Shown here: positions 25,568 to 37,900 of the stretch, in pieces
How the letters are laid out: the number at the start of each line of letters is the position of its first letter
Position numbering within the stretch: the first letter of the stretch is position 1
Assembly: GCA_036435485.1 (NCBI GenBank)
Contig: CM071596.1
Coordinates: 11,622,001 to 11,686,000, forward strand
Length of the DNA: 64,000 nucleotides
Source: Saposhnikovia divaricata
Lineage: Eukaryota > Streptophyta > Magnoliopsida > Apiales > Apiaceae
Direction: 5' to 3'
Notes under the pieces: model-generated
The model's database searches: none
What the model was told of the DNA's origin: nothing
What the model saw: the letters and a program-made list of their open reading frames with translations, nothing else
Program-made: the position numbers and the translations under genes

Positions 25568-25782
25568 GCATCATTCTGTTGCGCATTCAGCTGATGCGCG
25601 TCTCAGTTTTTTCCCGTGTGCCCTGAAACGCATCACTATGATGCATTACAGCCCTCTTCAAGCTATCCCCATGCCTTTTCCAAGCAACCGAAAGAATCAT
25701 AACTTTCGATTGGGCCATATAATTATAAGCCCACTACTCTTTAAAATATAGCAGCCCATCATTATATATTTTATATATATTA

Positions 25783-26003
25783 CTCCCTCCGTCCCAACGA
25801 TTTGTTATCGTTTGCTTTTAACACGGAGACCAAGAATTAAGATTAAAATAAGTGAAGTAGTGGGTGTAATAGTGTAAAGTATTGTTAAAATAAGTGAAGT
25901 AGTGGGTGTAATAGTATTAAAACTTACTAATTTAGGAAACGTAAAGAATTGGTTGGGACGTCCCAAAAAGGAAAGTGTAAACAATTGGTTGGGACAGAGG
26001 GAG
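25783..26003. mobile_element. Stowaway-like MITE
   Basis: Ends ctccctccgtcccaac and, inverted, ctccctctgtcccaac, flanked by TA on both sides (25781-25782 and 26004-26005). Contains an internal direct repeat of about 30 bp (ataagtgaagtagtgggtgt near 25848 and 25889). Non-coding. Confidence 0.8.
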
Positions 26004-26276
26004 TATTTAATAACAGATTATAATTATTAATTTCAAACTTCTTTAAAAATTCATAATTTATAATCTGTTCATTCAAAAAATATAATAAAAATATCCTTAT
26101 TCTCTACAACACTTGTAGAATCTAAATCCAGAGTCATTTTATTTTAAAAATTAATTTCGAACTAATTCATAATTAATTTGATTATAGCTTCCATGAACTT
26201 CAAAAATTCATAATAAATTTATACATGCTTCAAAAATTCTCAAATTTTTTCTGTGATCTATATGCATCAAACCTAA

Positions 26277-26289
26277 GCTCTGATACCAA
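26277..26289 (-). other. Primer-binding site of an Angela-like Copia element
   Basis: Minus strand reads ttggtatcagagc directly after the LTR end at 26290, complementary to the 3' end of initiator methionine tRNA, the usual plant Copia primer. It lies on the side of this LTR away from the pol fragment, so the LTR also acts as the 5' LTR of a second copy. The AT-rich sequence further left, about 26276 to 25300, would be that copy's untranslated leader, interrupted by the Stowaway-like MITE. Confidence 0.75.
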
Positions 26290-27784
26290 TGAAGGAATTT
26301 CTACACATGCGGAAGTAATTATAACATTTATTTGCATAGAATTCCTCATTAATCATGCATATAGATCGTATTAAAATTCGAGAATACAGAAAAATACCTT
26401 AGCAAGCTTCCAAAACTTCAAGATCGGACCTTGTTCTTCTCCTTGCAATCACCCCTCAATGTGTGGAGTGCTCTAATGGTATCCACCAAGAAATTTGACA
26501 AAGAAGAAGAAAGAGAGAAAATAGGCTAACTTTGATTTTCACAAGAACTATTTCTTGCAAATTTTGGTGTGTTTGATCTCTTCATCTAGCAAGCTATTTA
26601 TAGGAGAAATCTCAGCTGGGAATTTTGACCATAATGCTTGTAATGATGATCATCCAATAAATTAATCTTTATTAATTAATCATTAAAGCACTTTTAATCA
26701 TTAAAGCATTTTAATCATTAATCCCATTTAAACTCTTTAAAATAATTCTCTCTATATATTTAATATCTTCAGATTAAATATATAATTATTATATTAAGAA
26801 CTTTTCTTAATATTATTTAAAATTAATTAAATAATATTTAATTATTTATTTCTCAAATAAATAATTATTAGCCAAAATAATTTTCCTTCATCTTCAACAA
26901 TATTTCCTTTTATGGTGTGACCCTTTATGTTCATAATTATGCCGGTAGTAGAAATAAATAATAATAAACTATTTATTATCATTTATACGAATTACAATTA
27001 ATTCGTTAAAAATAATTATCGTTATAATTAAATTCATTCTACATCGTGAGTGATACTTTTGAAGGTATATCGCGACTATCCGAATAATATGAATTCATCG
27101 CTAGGAATATTGAACCTATTCAGTGACTGGTTACCGTACAATAAATTCCTTCTGCCCTAACAATATCCCGATTAAATACAAGGCATAGATCTCGTGTCTA
27201 TCCCCATGTATAAATTCCAATGCCCAGAATAGAACTTATTAATTGCCCTTGAGACTAAGGACTAAACCAAAGCATTGTTCATTATATATTAGATGACTCT
27301 AACGATATCAAGTCTAAGGATACTTGTACAACCATCACTATATAAACAATTACTGACACGTGAGTAAACTCTATTAATTGTTTAAGTGATCGAGTCATGT
27401 TCAGTGAACTCATTCCCCAATGAGCACCTACATACTAACTATAGTCTCACCACACAAATGCCTATGAGAACAGACATCCTTCGTAGGAAGCAAGTATAGT
27501 ATGTACCGATCTTTACGGATTGACTAACTTCCAATTAGTTATCCTATGATCAAGAACAGTTTAAGTTTAGTGTTATCATCTTCTAGATCTCACTATTATA
27601 ATCTTATTATAATTCTAGAAGCTTTACTCTAAACTATGGAACATCTTATTTAATACACTTTAAATAGAAAAAGCCCATAATAAAAACAAACAAGTCTTTT
27701 ATTAATATAAACAGAATCAAATAAGATATATGAAAGTTTTTCCTAACTCATCATACATGATTGGATTTAGGACAAAACCTTTCA
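26290..27784 (-). mobile_element. LTR of an Angela-like Copia element
   Basis: 1495 bp, TG...CA ended (minus strand begins tgaaaggttttgtcc and ends gaaattccttca). On the pol side a polypurine tract, gtgggagat, sits directly next to it (27785-27793), and on the other side a tRNA-iMet primer-binding site. No second copy of this LTR lies in the window. Confidence 0.8.
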
Positions 27785-27798
27785 ATCTCCCACTTGTA

Positions 27799-28668
27799 CT
27801 AAAGCCAATCACTCTGGTATCTAATACCCATCATATCTTTATGTCGATCAAAGTGATTCTGAGACAAAGGCTTTGTCAGCGGGTCTGCTATGTTATTATG
27901 TGTGTCAACTCTCTCGATAATGACATCTCCTCTTTCAATGATCTCCCTGATAAGATAAAAACGCCGCAATACATGTTTGGAGCTCTTATGAGATCTAGGT
28001 TCCTTAGCCTGCGCTATTGCCGCGTTGTTATCACAATACAACACAATAGGCTCCTCAATGCTAGGAACAACTCCCAACTCAGAAACAAATTTCCTCATCC
28101 AAACGGCTTCTTTTGCAGCCTCACTTGCAGCTACATACTCTGCTTCCACTGTGCAGTCAGCCGTTGTAGACTGTTTGGAACTCTTCCAACTAATCGCTCC
28201 ACCGTTTAAAGTAAACACGTACCCTGACATGGATTTGCTATCATCACTTTTTGATTGAAAACTAGAGTCAGTATAACCCTCTATTTTCAACTCAGATCCA
28301 CCAAAAACAAGAAAAATATCCTTAGTCCTTCGCAAGTACTTAAGGATGTTCTTCACTGCTTTCCAGTGGTCTTCACCTGGATCGGACTGATATATGCTTG
28401 TCACACTAATTGAATAAGCAACATCAGGCCTAGTACATAACATCGCGTACATGATAGATCCTATTGCTGAAGCATAAGGAATCTTACTCATACGCTCTCT
28501 TTCCTCAGGTGTCTTAGGAGACATCTTTTCGGAAAGGGATACTCCATGGCTCATCGGTATGAGACCTCTCTTGGAGTCCTCCATGCTAAACCTTTTAAGC
28601 ACTTTTTCGATGTATGTATCCTGGGTAAGACCAATCATTCTTCTAGATCTATCTCTATAGATCTTCAT
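27799..28668 (-). pseudogene. Angela-like Copia pol fragment: reverse transcriptase C-terminal part and RNase H
   Basis: 289-codon open stretch: connection region (YASAIGSIMYAMLCTRPD), then RNase H with its acidic residues (GYTDSSFQ, AEYVAASEA, LYCDNNAAI) and the terminal region KHVLRRFYLIREI...DPLTKPL. It ends 15 bp before the LTR at 27784, the normal place. The upstream side stops abruptly at 28668 where the solo LTR starts; the missing RT catalytic part resumes at 55021 on the other side of the nest. The apparent start Met is only the first Met after the break. Confidence 0.9.
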
Positions 28669-30325
28669 TGATAAGTGGATTTCATATCCACTTGGAGCGC
28701 TTCATTTCGGCTTAAATTGATGTCTTGACCTCAAGTATGTTGTATTTTTGATGTGTTTTTGTTTAGTTGTGCAGGATCGTAAAATGTCATCTAGGGTTGG
28801 TGAATTCCATTGTTCTTAGAGTGGATTTTGAGCTAAGGAATGAAGAATGAAGTATTTTCCTATGTTACTATGAAGATTTCAAGCCAAGGGATTGAAGAAC
28901 AGCAACTATCGCAAAAGGAACAGGAGAAAACGGAGTTTAAACGAAGAAAATAGCAAGAAATCAGTTTTTGGCAAATTGTTGTAGCGCAGCTGTGCCATAT
29001 GGTAGCGTAGGGGCGCCAGAATAGTGATTGCGTAGCGCAGGGGCGCCATATTGTAGCGCAGGGGCGCTACCTGTCGCTGGAGAAATCCTGATTCACTGTT
29101 TGGGCCATATCTTGAGTTTTACAAGTCCGTTTTGGACGATCTTACAGTCCACGCGAAGATAACGGAATTCTCTTTCATTCTAAAGTGGTCCAGATGTCCA
29201 CATACAACTGGAACGGACAAGAAATACTGAAGAAAAGTCAGTTACGAATTTTCCTTCAAAATAGAATCAGTTTAGGAAACGTATTTTGTGTCGAACTGCA
29301 GAATTCTGTTTTAATTCTATTTTGGTAGTTTCTTGATGGACAAGACTCCCGTGGCCTATATAAACACATGCTACCATCCTTGAACGTACCACTACTCATC
29401 ATAACACAGAGATTCAGAGTTGGAGAAGGATTCCTACGCTCGTGACAAGCAACAGAGATCTAGATCTACTTTTTGTTTTCTTCTATTAGGCGAACTCTTG
29501 GATGTTTTTGGGATTTATTTTCTTAACTCTATTACTCTAGCACTATTATTTTTATTCAGACTTTGTTTATTACCATGGTTTCATCAGATCCCATGATGAC
29601 GAACGGTTCGATTATGAACTAATCGTTGTCATGGGATTCTAACGGATTTATCTATGTAGTTTAGTAGTTTATTTGCTTTAAAAATTTGTGTGTGATTAAT
29701 TGTGATATCCTCGTATGGTTATGCTTAATTGTTAGATGCGTAGCTAACATCTAATCTGTTAATCTCTTGTGAAGCGAGAGTGAATCTTGAGACTTAGAAC
29801 TTTCCATGCTAGCATAGGTTCATGATTGTTTACCAACATGATTCGTAGTGTAACTTGAACTATTTTACATTTCCCTATGTGATCTTTATGGATAACTTGT
29901 GCTTAAACCGTTATGTTTTCAAATCTTATAGAGATATAGGGTCTAAACATAATTGGTATCTCTTCATCTTCTATCTCTTTTGTGGATGTATGAGTAGTTT
30001 GGTATTCGTATATTGAGAAGTAGCTTATACTTGTTTCGTGTTGTCTGATCAGATATCATAACCATCACATACATATAAAGGCATCAACTCTAAGCGAAGT
30101 ATTTAATAAAGTTAGGATCCCATGTTTTCTCTAGCATAAGTAATTCGATTTCAATTCTCATTAGCTAATTAATTCTTAGGTTGTTAAATTGCTTTTTAGT
30201 TAATTTAAGTTAATCAAAACCCAACTTGTTAATTGTCTTAGCAGTGAATAAAAACCATACATTGTTGCATAGGTGCATTAACTGAATTGAAACCTAAACC
30301 AGATCTCCGTGGGAACGAACTTGAC
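28669..30325. mobile_element. Solo LTR, left part (Tat/Athila-like), inserted in Copia pol
   Basis: Begins tgataagtggatttcatatc at 28669 after the 5-bp target ttcat (28664-28668). It continues beyond the Gypsy insertion at 54964-55015, ending gtgcaaaca before tttat (55016-55020); the two duplications differ at one base. Total about 1.7 kb. The phrase ctccgtgggaacgaac followed by acgcttgcgtg (across the Gypsy insertion) is typical of LTR ends in the Tat/Athila/Ogre group of Gypsy elements. No PBS, PPT or ORF, so it is a solo LTR. Lineage assigned from these phrases only. Confidence 0.65.
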
Positions 30326-33161
30326 TGTAAGAGTCTAGATTTTTGGAAAATTAAAAACTTTTATTATGTAATGGAGTATCAGTGTAACGGTGGTCATAAT
30401 GAATGATTATGGAATGGATTTTGATTCAATTGCTTATATGCCATGAACCATGCAACAGACTGACAACTTAGGTAAGAATAATCTATCTCCCAGGGAAGTA
30501 AGATATGGTAATTCCAAGGAGGAAGAATATTCTCATGACATCCAAATGAATATCTATTATTAGTTCAGTGGTTCCGAGAAAGAGTTAGGGAATTCTACAA
30601 AAAGAGATTGAGAATATTAGAGAAAGCGCGAGAACATTTTATAAGAACAAGAAATAAAGAAAAAATAAACAAGGAATATTGGAGTTAATATTGATTTAAG
30701 GGATTGTGCCACAGTGGAGAAATAAAATGCAACATATAAGTTGTAACATGTTAATTTTATTAAAAAGACACAAAAGAAATCAAATTGGTGGAAAAGGAGG
30801 AACCAAGGTGACTTACATGAAAGTCAACTAACAACCAAGTGGTGTAATTGAATTTTTTCAAAAATGGAGTTACATGTTTTTAAGGCAACACTTGGACCAA
30901 TAGATGGTTCACAACCCATTAAAATAAGATGCATCCAAGTATAGACATATATTACATGTATTAAGTCATAATATAACACAAATAAGAAAACAAAAACATC
31001 AAGCTACTCTCCTTGTTGCTCTCGGCCAAGAGGAAGAAAAAGGGGGAGAGGGAGATTCCACCACTCAAAAGTTTCCATCCATAGCTTAAATCAAAGAGGA
31101 GGAAGAGTAGAAGGTATATCCAAGATCCTAGCATCATCCATTAAGGTTATCATGTTCAAAAGTTTGATGAAAGAAATGATGAATAGTAACTTACTAATTT
31201 TTTTTGTTTTTATCTTTGATTTATGGCTTCTAAAGGACATCATAAGCAAGGTTTAAGAGTTGTAAGAGTATATTAGCACTATCAAGCTTCAAACCAAGGT
31301 ATAATACTTGAACCCTTTTGATAGATCATGAGTTTTCATGGAGTGTTGATGATATTATGCATGTATAAGCCTCTAGGTTTTTGATTGGGCTTTGTTATAT
31401 GTTAAAATCGTTTTTATGGATGTAAAGGCATTGTTTGGCCTTGGTTTAAAGTTAAATAACATGTATGGGTGTTATGGAGTGAAGGTTGTGATTTTTGGAG
31501 GGTTTTGAATTTGGAAATATCCGATTTACAGCCGTCATAATGTCGAAATTTCATTAACCTTTAAAACATAGCACACCCGAGATTAATAACCTCTGACCTT
31601 AACAAGAACCTGACCTATCCTTGTATTTCTCGAGTCATAGATCGTTTGGCGAAAGAATCGAAACAAACGGACTTACGGTTTAGGAGTTATGACCGAATTA
31701 CTAAAAGTGGTTCAAAACCGTAAGTATGAGTTCTTAACCGGAATGGAACCCCCTTAATATGAATAATTTGGTTGCGAATCATGGTAATTAAATACTAAAT
31801 ATCATACGGAAGGTGTGAGAGAAAACCTCGTGTCAATTGGATCATTTTTCAATTTTATAAAAATGTTTGAATATAAGTTAAGTGCGAACGGATCCTTTAG
31901 GAGCGTACTTAGTAATAACATTGGGAAATCACTTAGAAAACGGTCAATAACTCGCGAGGTGTAATCTTTTATAGTAAACGATCGACACTAGAACTTATAT
32001 GACTTAAGTATCCCAAGCATAAGTACCATGCAATGCCTTGATATTGAGCCAGTGTTGAATTATAATGATGATAATAAAGAGTTACGATTAGGGGGATGTC
32101 CAATGAGTTTACTTGAAAATGAGTTTAACCTAAGTAAAGTATATACTTAGCTTTTCAAAATGTTAAGTGATTTGAATAATTTTGGGATTGTTTATAGATC
32201 ACCGGACTGATCGGAGACACGTTACCCCTACGACCCTTCCAGGCAAGAGTTCTTTTATCTTTACTCAATTAAGTTATAAAATTCCAGGAAATGGTTTTGT
32301 TGAAAATGTATATATGTACACATGATTACATATTATTGTGATGCAATGGACATGTTTCTGATTTTTGAAATTATTTATGAATACCAATAATGCGAGGTAC
32401 TTTGTGGATAAAAAGGGGTAATTTGGTAAATGGAATTATAAAAAGGAAATTTTTCGGAATAAATGGAATAAGAACTTCGATAATGGGGATTCTATCTTTG
32501 GGCTGAGTTCAATGCAGTCCTGCTTGCAATATATTCCGGCCCATGTGTTGCCGAGGGGGGATTGTGGAGAACTTTCCTCCAGGGATGATGACCGGAGAGG
32601 ATCATTCCTTCTACTAGTAGTAAACATGAACAGGTACGTATAGGGCGACTGATCATCGTCCTGTCGTATCTGGCAATGATGAAGATCCCCTAAACTCTTA
32701 AATAATTGCTGAAAATTTCATTGCATTAGTATGTTGGAAAAGAATGAAATGGTATGAAACAATGAATGGAATCAAGGAATTAGAAGAAAAACTGATATTA
32801 TATCTTTATAATGAATAACAAGCAAGTTTATGTTGGTGTATTGCTGCGCAAACAAAATAGAGATATTTCTGAAAATGTTTTCCCTACTTTACTTTGTAAC
32901 TTCATCATTTATTCTTTATTGAAACAACTTTGTTAAATGAACAACCAACACTTCCAAAGCTTTTATAAATTGTTTTACTTCAAACAAGATTTAAAACTTT
33001 ATCTTGCTGAGCTATTTTAGCTCACTCTTGCCCATGTTTATATCACAGCTATAGCAGATGTCGCCGATACGTCGCACCACACCCCGAAAGCGGGTAAGGG
33101 CGGGGATATATGATAGGGATCCATCGCCTATTCCTGAGGTAACCTATCTATATATACACAC

Positions 33162-33219
<58 letters not shown>

Positions 33220-33535
33220 AGGGTATGAGTAGACGTGTGTAAGTTAATCAAAAGTCTGTTGTAATATATTTTGGTTGTTGATATGCTTCCTGCAGAAGTA
33301 TTTTCAACAATGCTACTTAAATATTCTCGGTTTATAATAATAACTTTACATTAACTATTTTTAATGATGGATGCTGTTCTCTGAGCATATGACTGGTGTG
33401 TATTGTTGTAAGTGTGGGGTCAATAGTGTGTGTATAATGTCATTAAATTAATTAAGTATCAAGAGTATAATATGTTTAAATGGAAATTGGATCGTGATGA
33501 CCTGGATCCCTGACCCCGGATCTAGGGGTGTCACA
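30326..33535 (+). repeat. 5' LTR of the Gypsy element
   Basis: 3210 bp, starting tgtaagagtctag and ending ggggtgtcaca. Nearly the same as the 3' LTR; scattered single-base changes (about five in the first 220 bp compared) plus a different length of the TA microsatellite near 33165-33218. Confidence 0.92.
33165..33218. repeat. (TA)n microsatellite in the 5' LTR
   Basis: Long TA run; the counterpart in the 3' LTR (about 54603-54642) is shorter, which explains part of the LTR length difference. Confidence 0.9.
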
Positions 33536-33539
33536 GAAA

Positions 33540-33551
33540 TGGTATCAGAGC
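33540..33551 (+). other. Primer-binding site of the Gypsy element
   Basis: tggtatcagagc, complementary to the 3' end of tRNA-iMet, four bases after the LTR end. Confidence 0.9.
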
Positions 33552-33906
33552 TCAGAGTCATACTGCTCAGGAACAAGAGTGTTAATAAGGCAAAGATATA
33601 ATTGTACATATGATAAAATGCGTGAACTCATATCGAGTTCAAGGTCGGTCTATCGGATATAGTACTGACCCTAAGTAGGGATTAAGATTTTATATATATA
33701 TGTGTATTATTACTAATAAGAGTTATGTTTTATTATAGGAGGACGAGTGGACTGGTGAGGCAAGTCATGACGGGTGGCGAGGGATTACAGAGGAGGAGGC
33801 TGTACAGTTAGAGGAGCGCGGTATTGAGATTTCCTCGCATGTCGTAGCAGGTTTGAGGAGGAGAGTCCGGGTCGGACATAGACAACAGTATTTGTAGGCT
33901 ATGGCA

Positions 33907-34658
33907 TGTTAACTCGAATAACTTGTAGAAGGGGGGGTTGAATACAAGTTATATAATCGTGTCTGATTTTTGCTTGATTATATGAACAAGAATAAACGAA
34001 TGAATCAAACTTTGTTTGTATTAAAATAATCAAATACAAACTCTACCAAAGGTGTACAATACCTTTAGCAGCTGCTGACAATATAAATCTCTCTCTCTGT
34101 TTGTTTCGAACTCTCGAATACAAACCTTACGAACTCACTCGCTTACACACTCCTACTTTTACAATGATATAGAGAGAGTATTTATAATGCTACCTATCAA
34201 CTAATAACAGAATTATAATCTATCTATGACAATGTTCTGCCGTCCAGTTGATAGTTTCCATCAATAGAAAATTCGTTTCCTTCACGATATCTTCTTGCTT
34301 GTTTTCCAAAACAAAGATCCTGTTTTATAGCACTTGCCAGTTTCTGTAGCATCCATAATGACATCACCAGTAACACAACTGATATCATCAGTAACATGAC
34401 TGATATCAGGATTTCCCATTGCATCAGGATCTGATTATCCCATCAGTATTTGATCAGGATCTGACTTAATGTATCAGGATCTGCTCCTCTGTTCCTGACA
34501 TGTAGTCTCTGACGCACTGTTCCTGACTAAATTCTACAGATTACTGTTTAAAACATATATCCTATACAAAGTGCTAAATCCTTTATAAGATCGGGATATA
34601 CAAGAAGTATTAGCAAAATTCTATTCTTAACATCACAACTTATGAATTATTCCTAACA
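33907..34658 (-). repeat. 3' LTR of the SIRE-type Copia
   Basis: 752 bp; plus strand starts tgttaactcgaat and ends tattcctaaca. About ten differences from the other LTR were seen by eye. The polypurine tract ataggggga (minus strand, 34659-34670) is directly adjacent. Carries gtagaagggggg-ttgaatacaa near the plus-strand start. Confidence 0.92.
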
Positions 34659-34926
34659 ATCTCCCCCTATTTATGCTTTAGAATCTGAAGCATAAATCTA
34701 AGTTGTAGATGTCAAAACATATAACAATACAACCAGAATAGAATTTATGAATTCAAGATCATGAAGTTAAGTACCTCCTTCTTCAGATGTAGACATGTAT
34801 CTAGTACTTAGAAGAAAGAATTCAACTATTTGATGCTTCTTTTCCTTTACCACTCCCATGATGAAATTTACCAACTCTGTCACCCTTAATTCTGCTCCCA
34901 GTCTGTTTATCTCCCCCAGTCTGTTG

Positions 34927-37900
34927 TTATTGTTGTCTCTGAATTGTCTTTATCTCCCTCTTTTTGACATCAGCAATATTAATTCCAAGAGATTCAGTAA
35001 CAGAACAAATGAGATTCATCAGAACTGCTTGATTTTCCATAATAGTGACTTGGTTATTTTCAAGAATTATAAGTCTCGATTGAATATCACTTTGAGATTT
35101 CTGAATGTCCTTAAGAATTTCAGAATTGACTTCAATGTTGGAAGTGCTTGTTGTATCTTCAGATTCAGATTCAGAAAGAACATTATCTTCAAGTCTTGTA
35201 GAAGAAGTTGCCTGTTGAGAATGATATTCATGTAATAATACTTGAGTAGAAGTACAAACATCTTCATCTTTCTGATCTGGAGCTGAAGTATGATCATCCT
35301 TTCCTTTACCAGTATTCTGTGTACTAACATCTACAAATCCTGACTCCTTCTTAGATTGATCAGATATTGTTGATGTTTCAATTCTTGCTGAAATTGGAAG
35401 TACAAACAAAGGAATACTAGGATCATTAGGAATATCTTCTCGTACTGGTTGAGTAGAAGTTTGTCTTAGCCTTTCACCTCTTCTGTTAATGATCTCTGCA
35501 AGCCTTTCTTTCTGTTTCTGAGCTTTAACTTCTGGCTTTGCATTGTGATGTGCTAAGTCATGCTTCTCATACATCTTGATAAAAGAATAAGTACCAGCAT
35601 CTATACCAAGATTTTCAGACCAAGATTCAGGAAAAACCTGATCCCAGAAATCAAACGATGGTGGTTTCCTAATTTTCTCTCCCTCACTATGGAGTTGATC
35701 ATCCATACCCTCATTCTCACTTTGACTATCTAAAGTCAACACTCTTTCTACCTCTCATTTTGCCTGGTCAGGAGCCAGCCTCTCTGTGTGTGGATCTATG
35801 TCCATCTTTTCAAGTGTATCACTCAAATTTGGATAAGTGCTCTCATGACCTACAGAAAAATAGGGGTTAGAAGAAGTTTTTATACCTGAACTCACATGGA
35901 GAGAGGGTTCCTCATATGGCATGGAGCTTGAGGTTTTCTCCAAGGAGTGAGCTGCTATGGTCTCTGAACCCTTACAAACATCTACTTTCTTTCCAGAGAC
36001 TACAAGCTCCAGTATACCACTTTCAGGTTTTACACTAGACTCTGATGTCTTCAGTAATACTTCATTAGACACCATAGCTAATAGGAGTGAGCAACGGGTC
36101 CAACCCGACCCGAACCGAACCGGACCCGAAAGAACCGAGAACCGAAAAGAACAATTTTTCAGAACCGAACCGGACCCGAAATTAAAATGGAACCGAATCG
36201 GACCCGAACCGTGAATTACGGTTCGGTTCGGTTCCAACCCGAAAGAACCGAAATGTATATACATATATATTAATTAATAATATATAATTAATAATATATA
36301 ATTGTTTAATATATTATTAATAATATATATTAATTATAATAAATAATTAATAATATATATTAATTAATAATATATAATTAATATAAATATATATTATTAA
36401 TATATATTATTAATATATATTTAATATATTATTTAAATGTATTATATAATTTCGGTTCGGTTTGGTTCTTTCGGGTTTTGAATGTCAAGAACCGAACCGA
36501 ACCGAGAACCGAACTTTTCTCAATTTCAAGAACCGAACCGGACCCGAATTATAAAAAACCCGAACCGGACCCGAAATTTCATTTCGGTTCGGTTCGGTTC
36601 CCGGTTCTAACCCGAAAAATGCTCACTCCTAATAGCTAATATGCCACCGTCTTTAAGTGTTGGTTGCTGAGACACACCCTCAAGGTGGATAGACTCTGAA
36701 AGAACAATATTGGTTTGATCTTCAGAAAAATCAATCAAAGTCATTCCTCCCATATCATAGGGTTTCTCACTTGCAATTTCAGTCATCACAGAAGACCTTT
36801 CAGCATCATCAATCACAGTTCCTGAGTCATCCAACCTCTGACTAGATGATTCTTGTGTTGCAGTGACTGTGATATGATCTATTCTACTATTCACCACTGG
36901 TGCAATAGTATCTTCTGTTGACTGCTTCCCTTTATCAACTACCTCCTCTTGTTCACCTTGAGTTGAAGCATCTTCAACAATGACATCCTCATCAAATAAA
37001 TATGCATGAAGTGATTGAAGTGCAACATGCTTAGGAAGTCCAAATTTCTTGTGTAACTCCTTTCTGACTGATACATACAAGTATGTCTTCATTAAGTCAA
37101 GCCTTTGATGTAACAATCCATATTCTTCAGGAAATGAAAGTTTGGGAACTCTTTCAATCAGAAAATCTAGAACAGGCTTGAAAAGCTTCACTTTCAGAGA
37201 AATAAGTTCCATAGCCAGTCTGTATGTCAATGTAGTTTCCCATGAAGAATTAAGATCCAGATCTCTCTTGCCAGATACTGACATGGATATAGCATTATTT
37301 GTAGAGACCTGCATAATGTTAGTTGGACTTGACACTGTGTGTGTAGGTGACAAATGAATCTTTCTCCTTGTTCTCCTAGTATAGTGAGCAACAGATTTAT
37401 CTTGAGAAGACTCAAGAGGTGTAGACACAGAAGTGATCTTGGGATGAGATCCTTTTTCAATAGACACAGTCTTTTGAGAGACAGTATCCAGTATCTGTTT
37501 TCCCTTTTTAAGAACTACATCCTTTTGAGAGACTGCAGCCTGGATGTGACTAGGTGTTCCATCTCTTTGTCCTAGCTTAGAAAGTTGAATTGCAACCTTC
37601 AATTCTGCTCTCTCAGCAAGAGATATATTATCATCATCTTCACTAGAACTACTACTTGAAATGATAAATCTTCTCTTCCTTACAACTGATGTCTTTTGAG
37701 AAACACCAGAGGTTGGCTTCTTTGAAACAATAGGTTGTGGATCAAAATTTGATTCTAGAATTTTTTCAGACACTGTAATGTTTTTGGCTACTTGGGTAGA
37801 CACAGGGGGGTTCTCCTCCAATTGAGATTCCTGAATCATTTCACCACCAAAGAAAGAAGAATTATAGATAGTAGGAAGATGAGTTCTTAGAAGTACCTGA

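Noticed and set aside
34224..34424. 66-codon ORF present twice (also 46213-46413)
   Set aside because: It lies in the LTRs, is duplicated because the LTRs are, and has no known product.
35755..36264. Independent gene in the SIRE-type element
   Set aside because: It starts inside the hAT MITE and continues the interrupted envelope-like ORF, so it is a product of the insertion.
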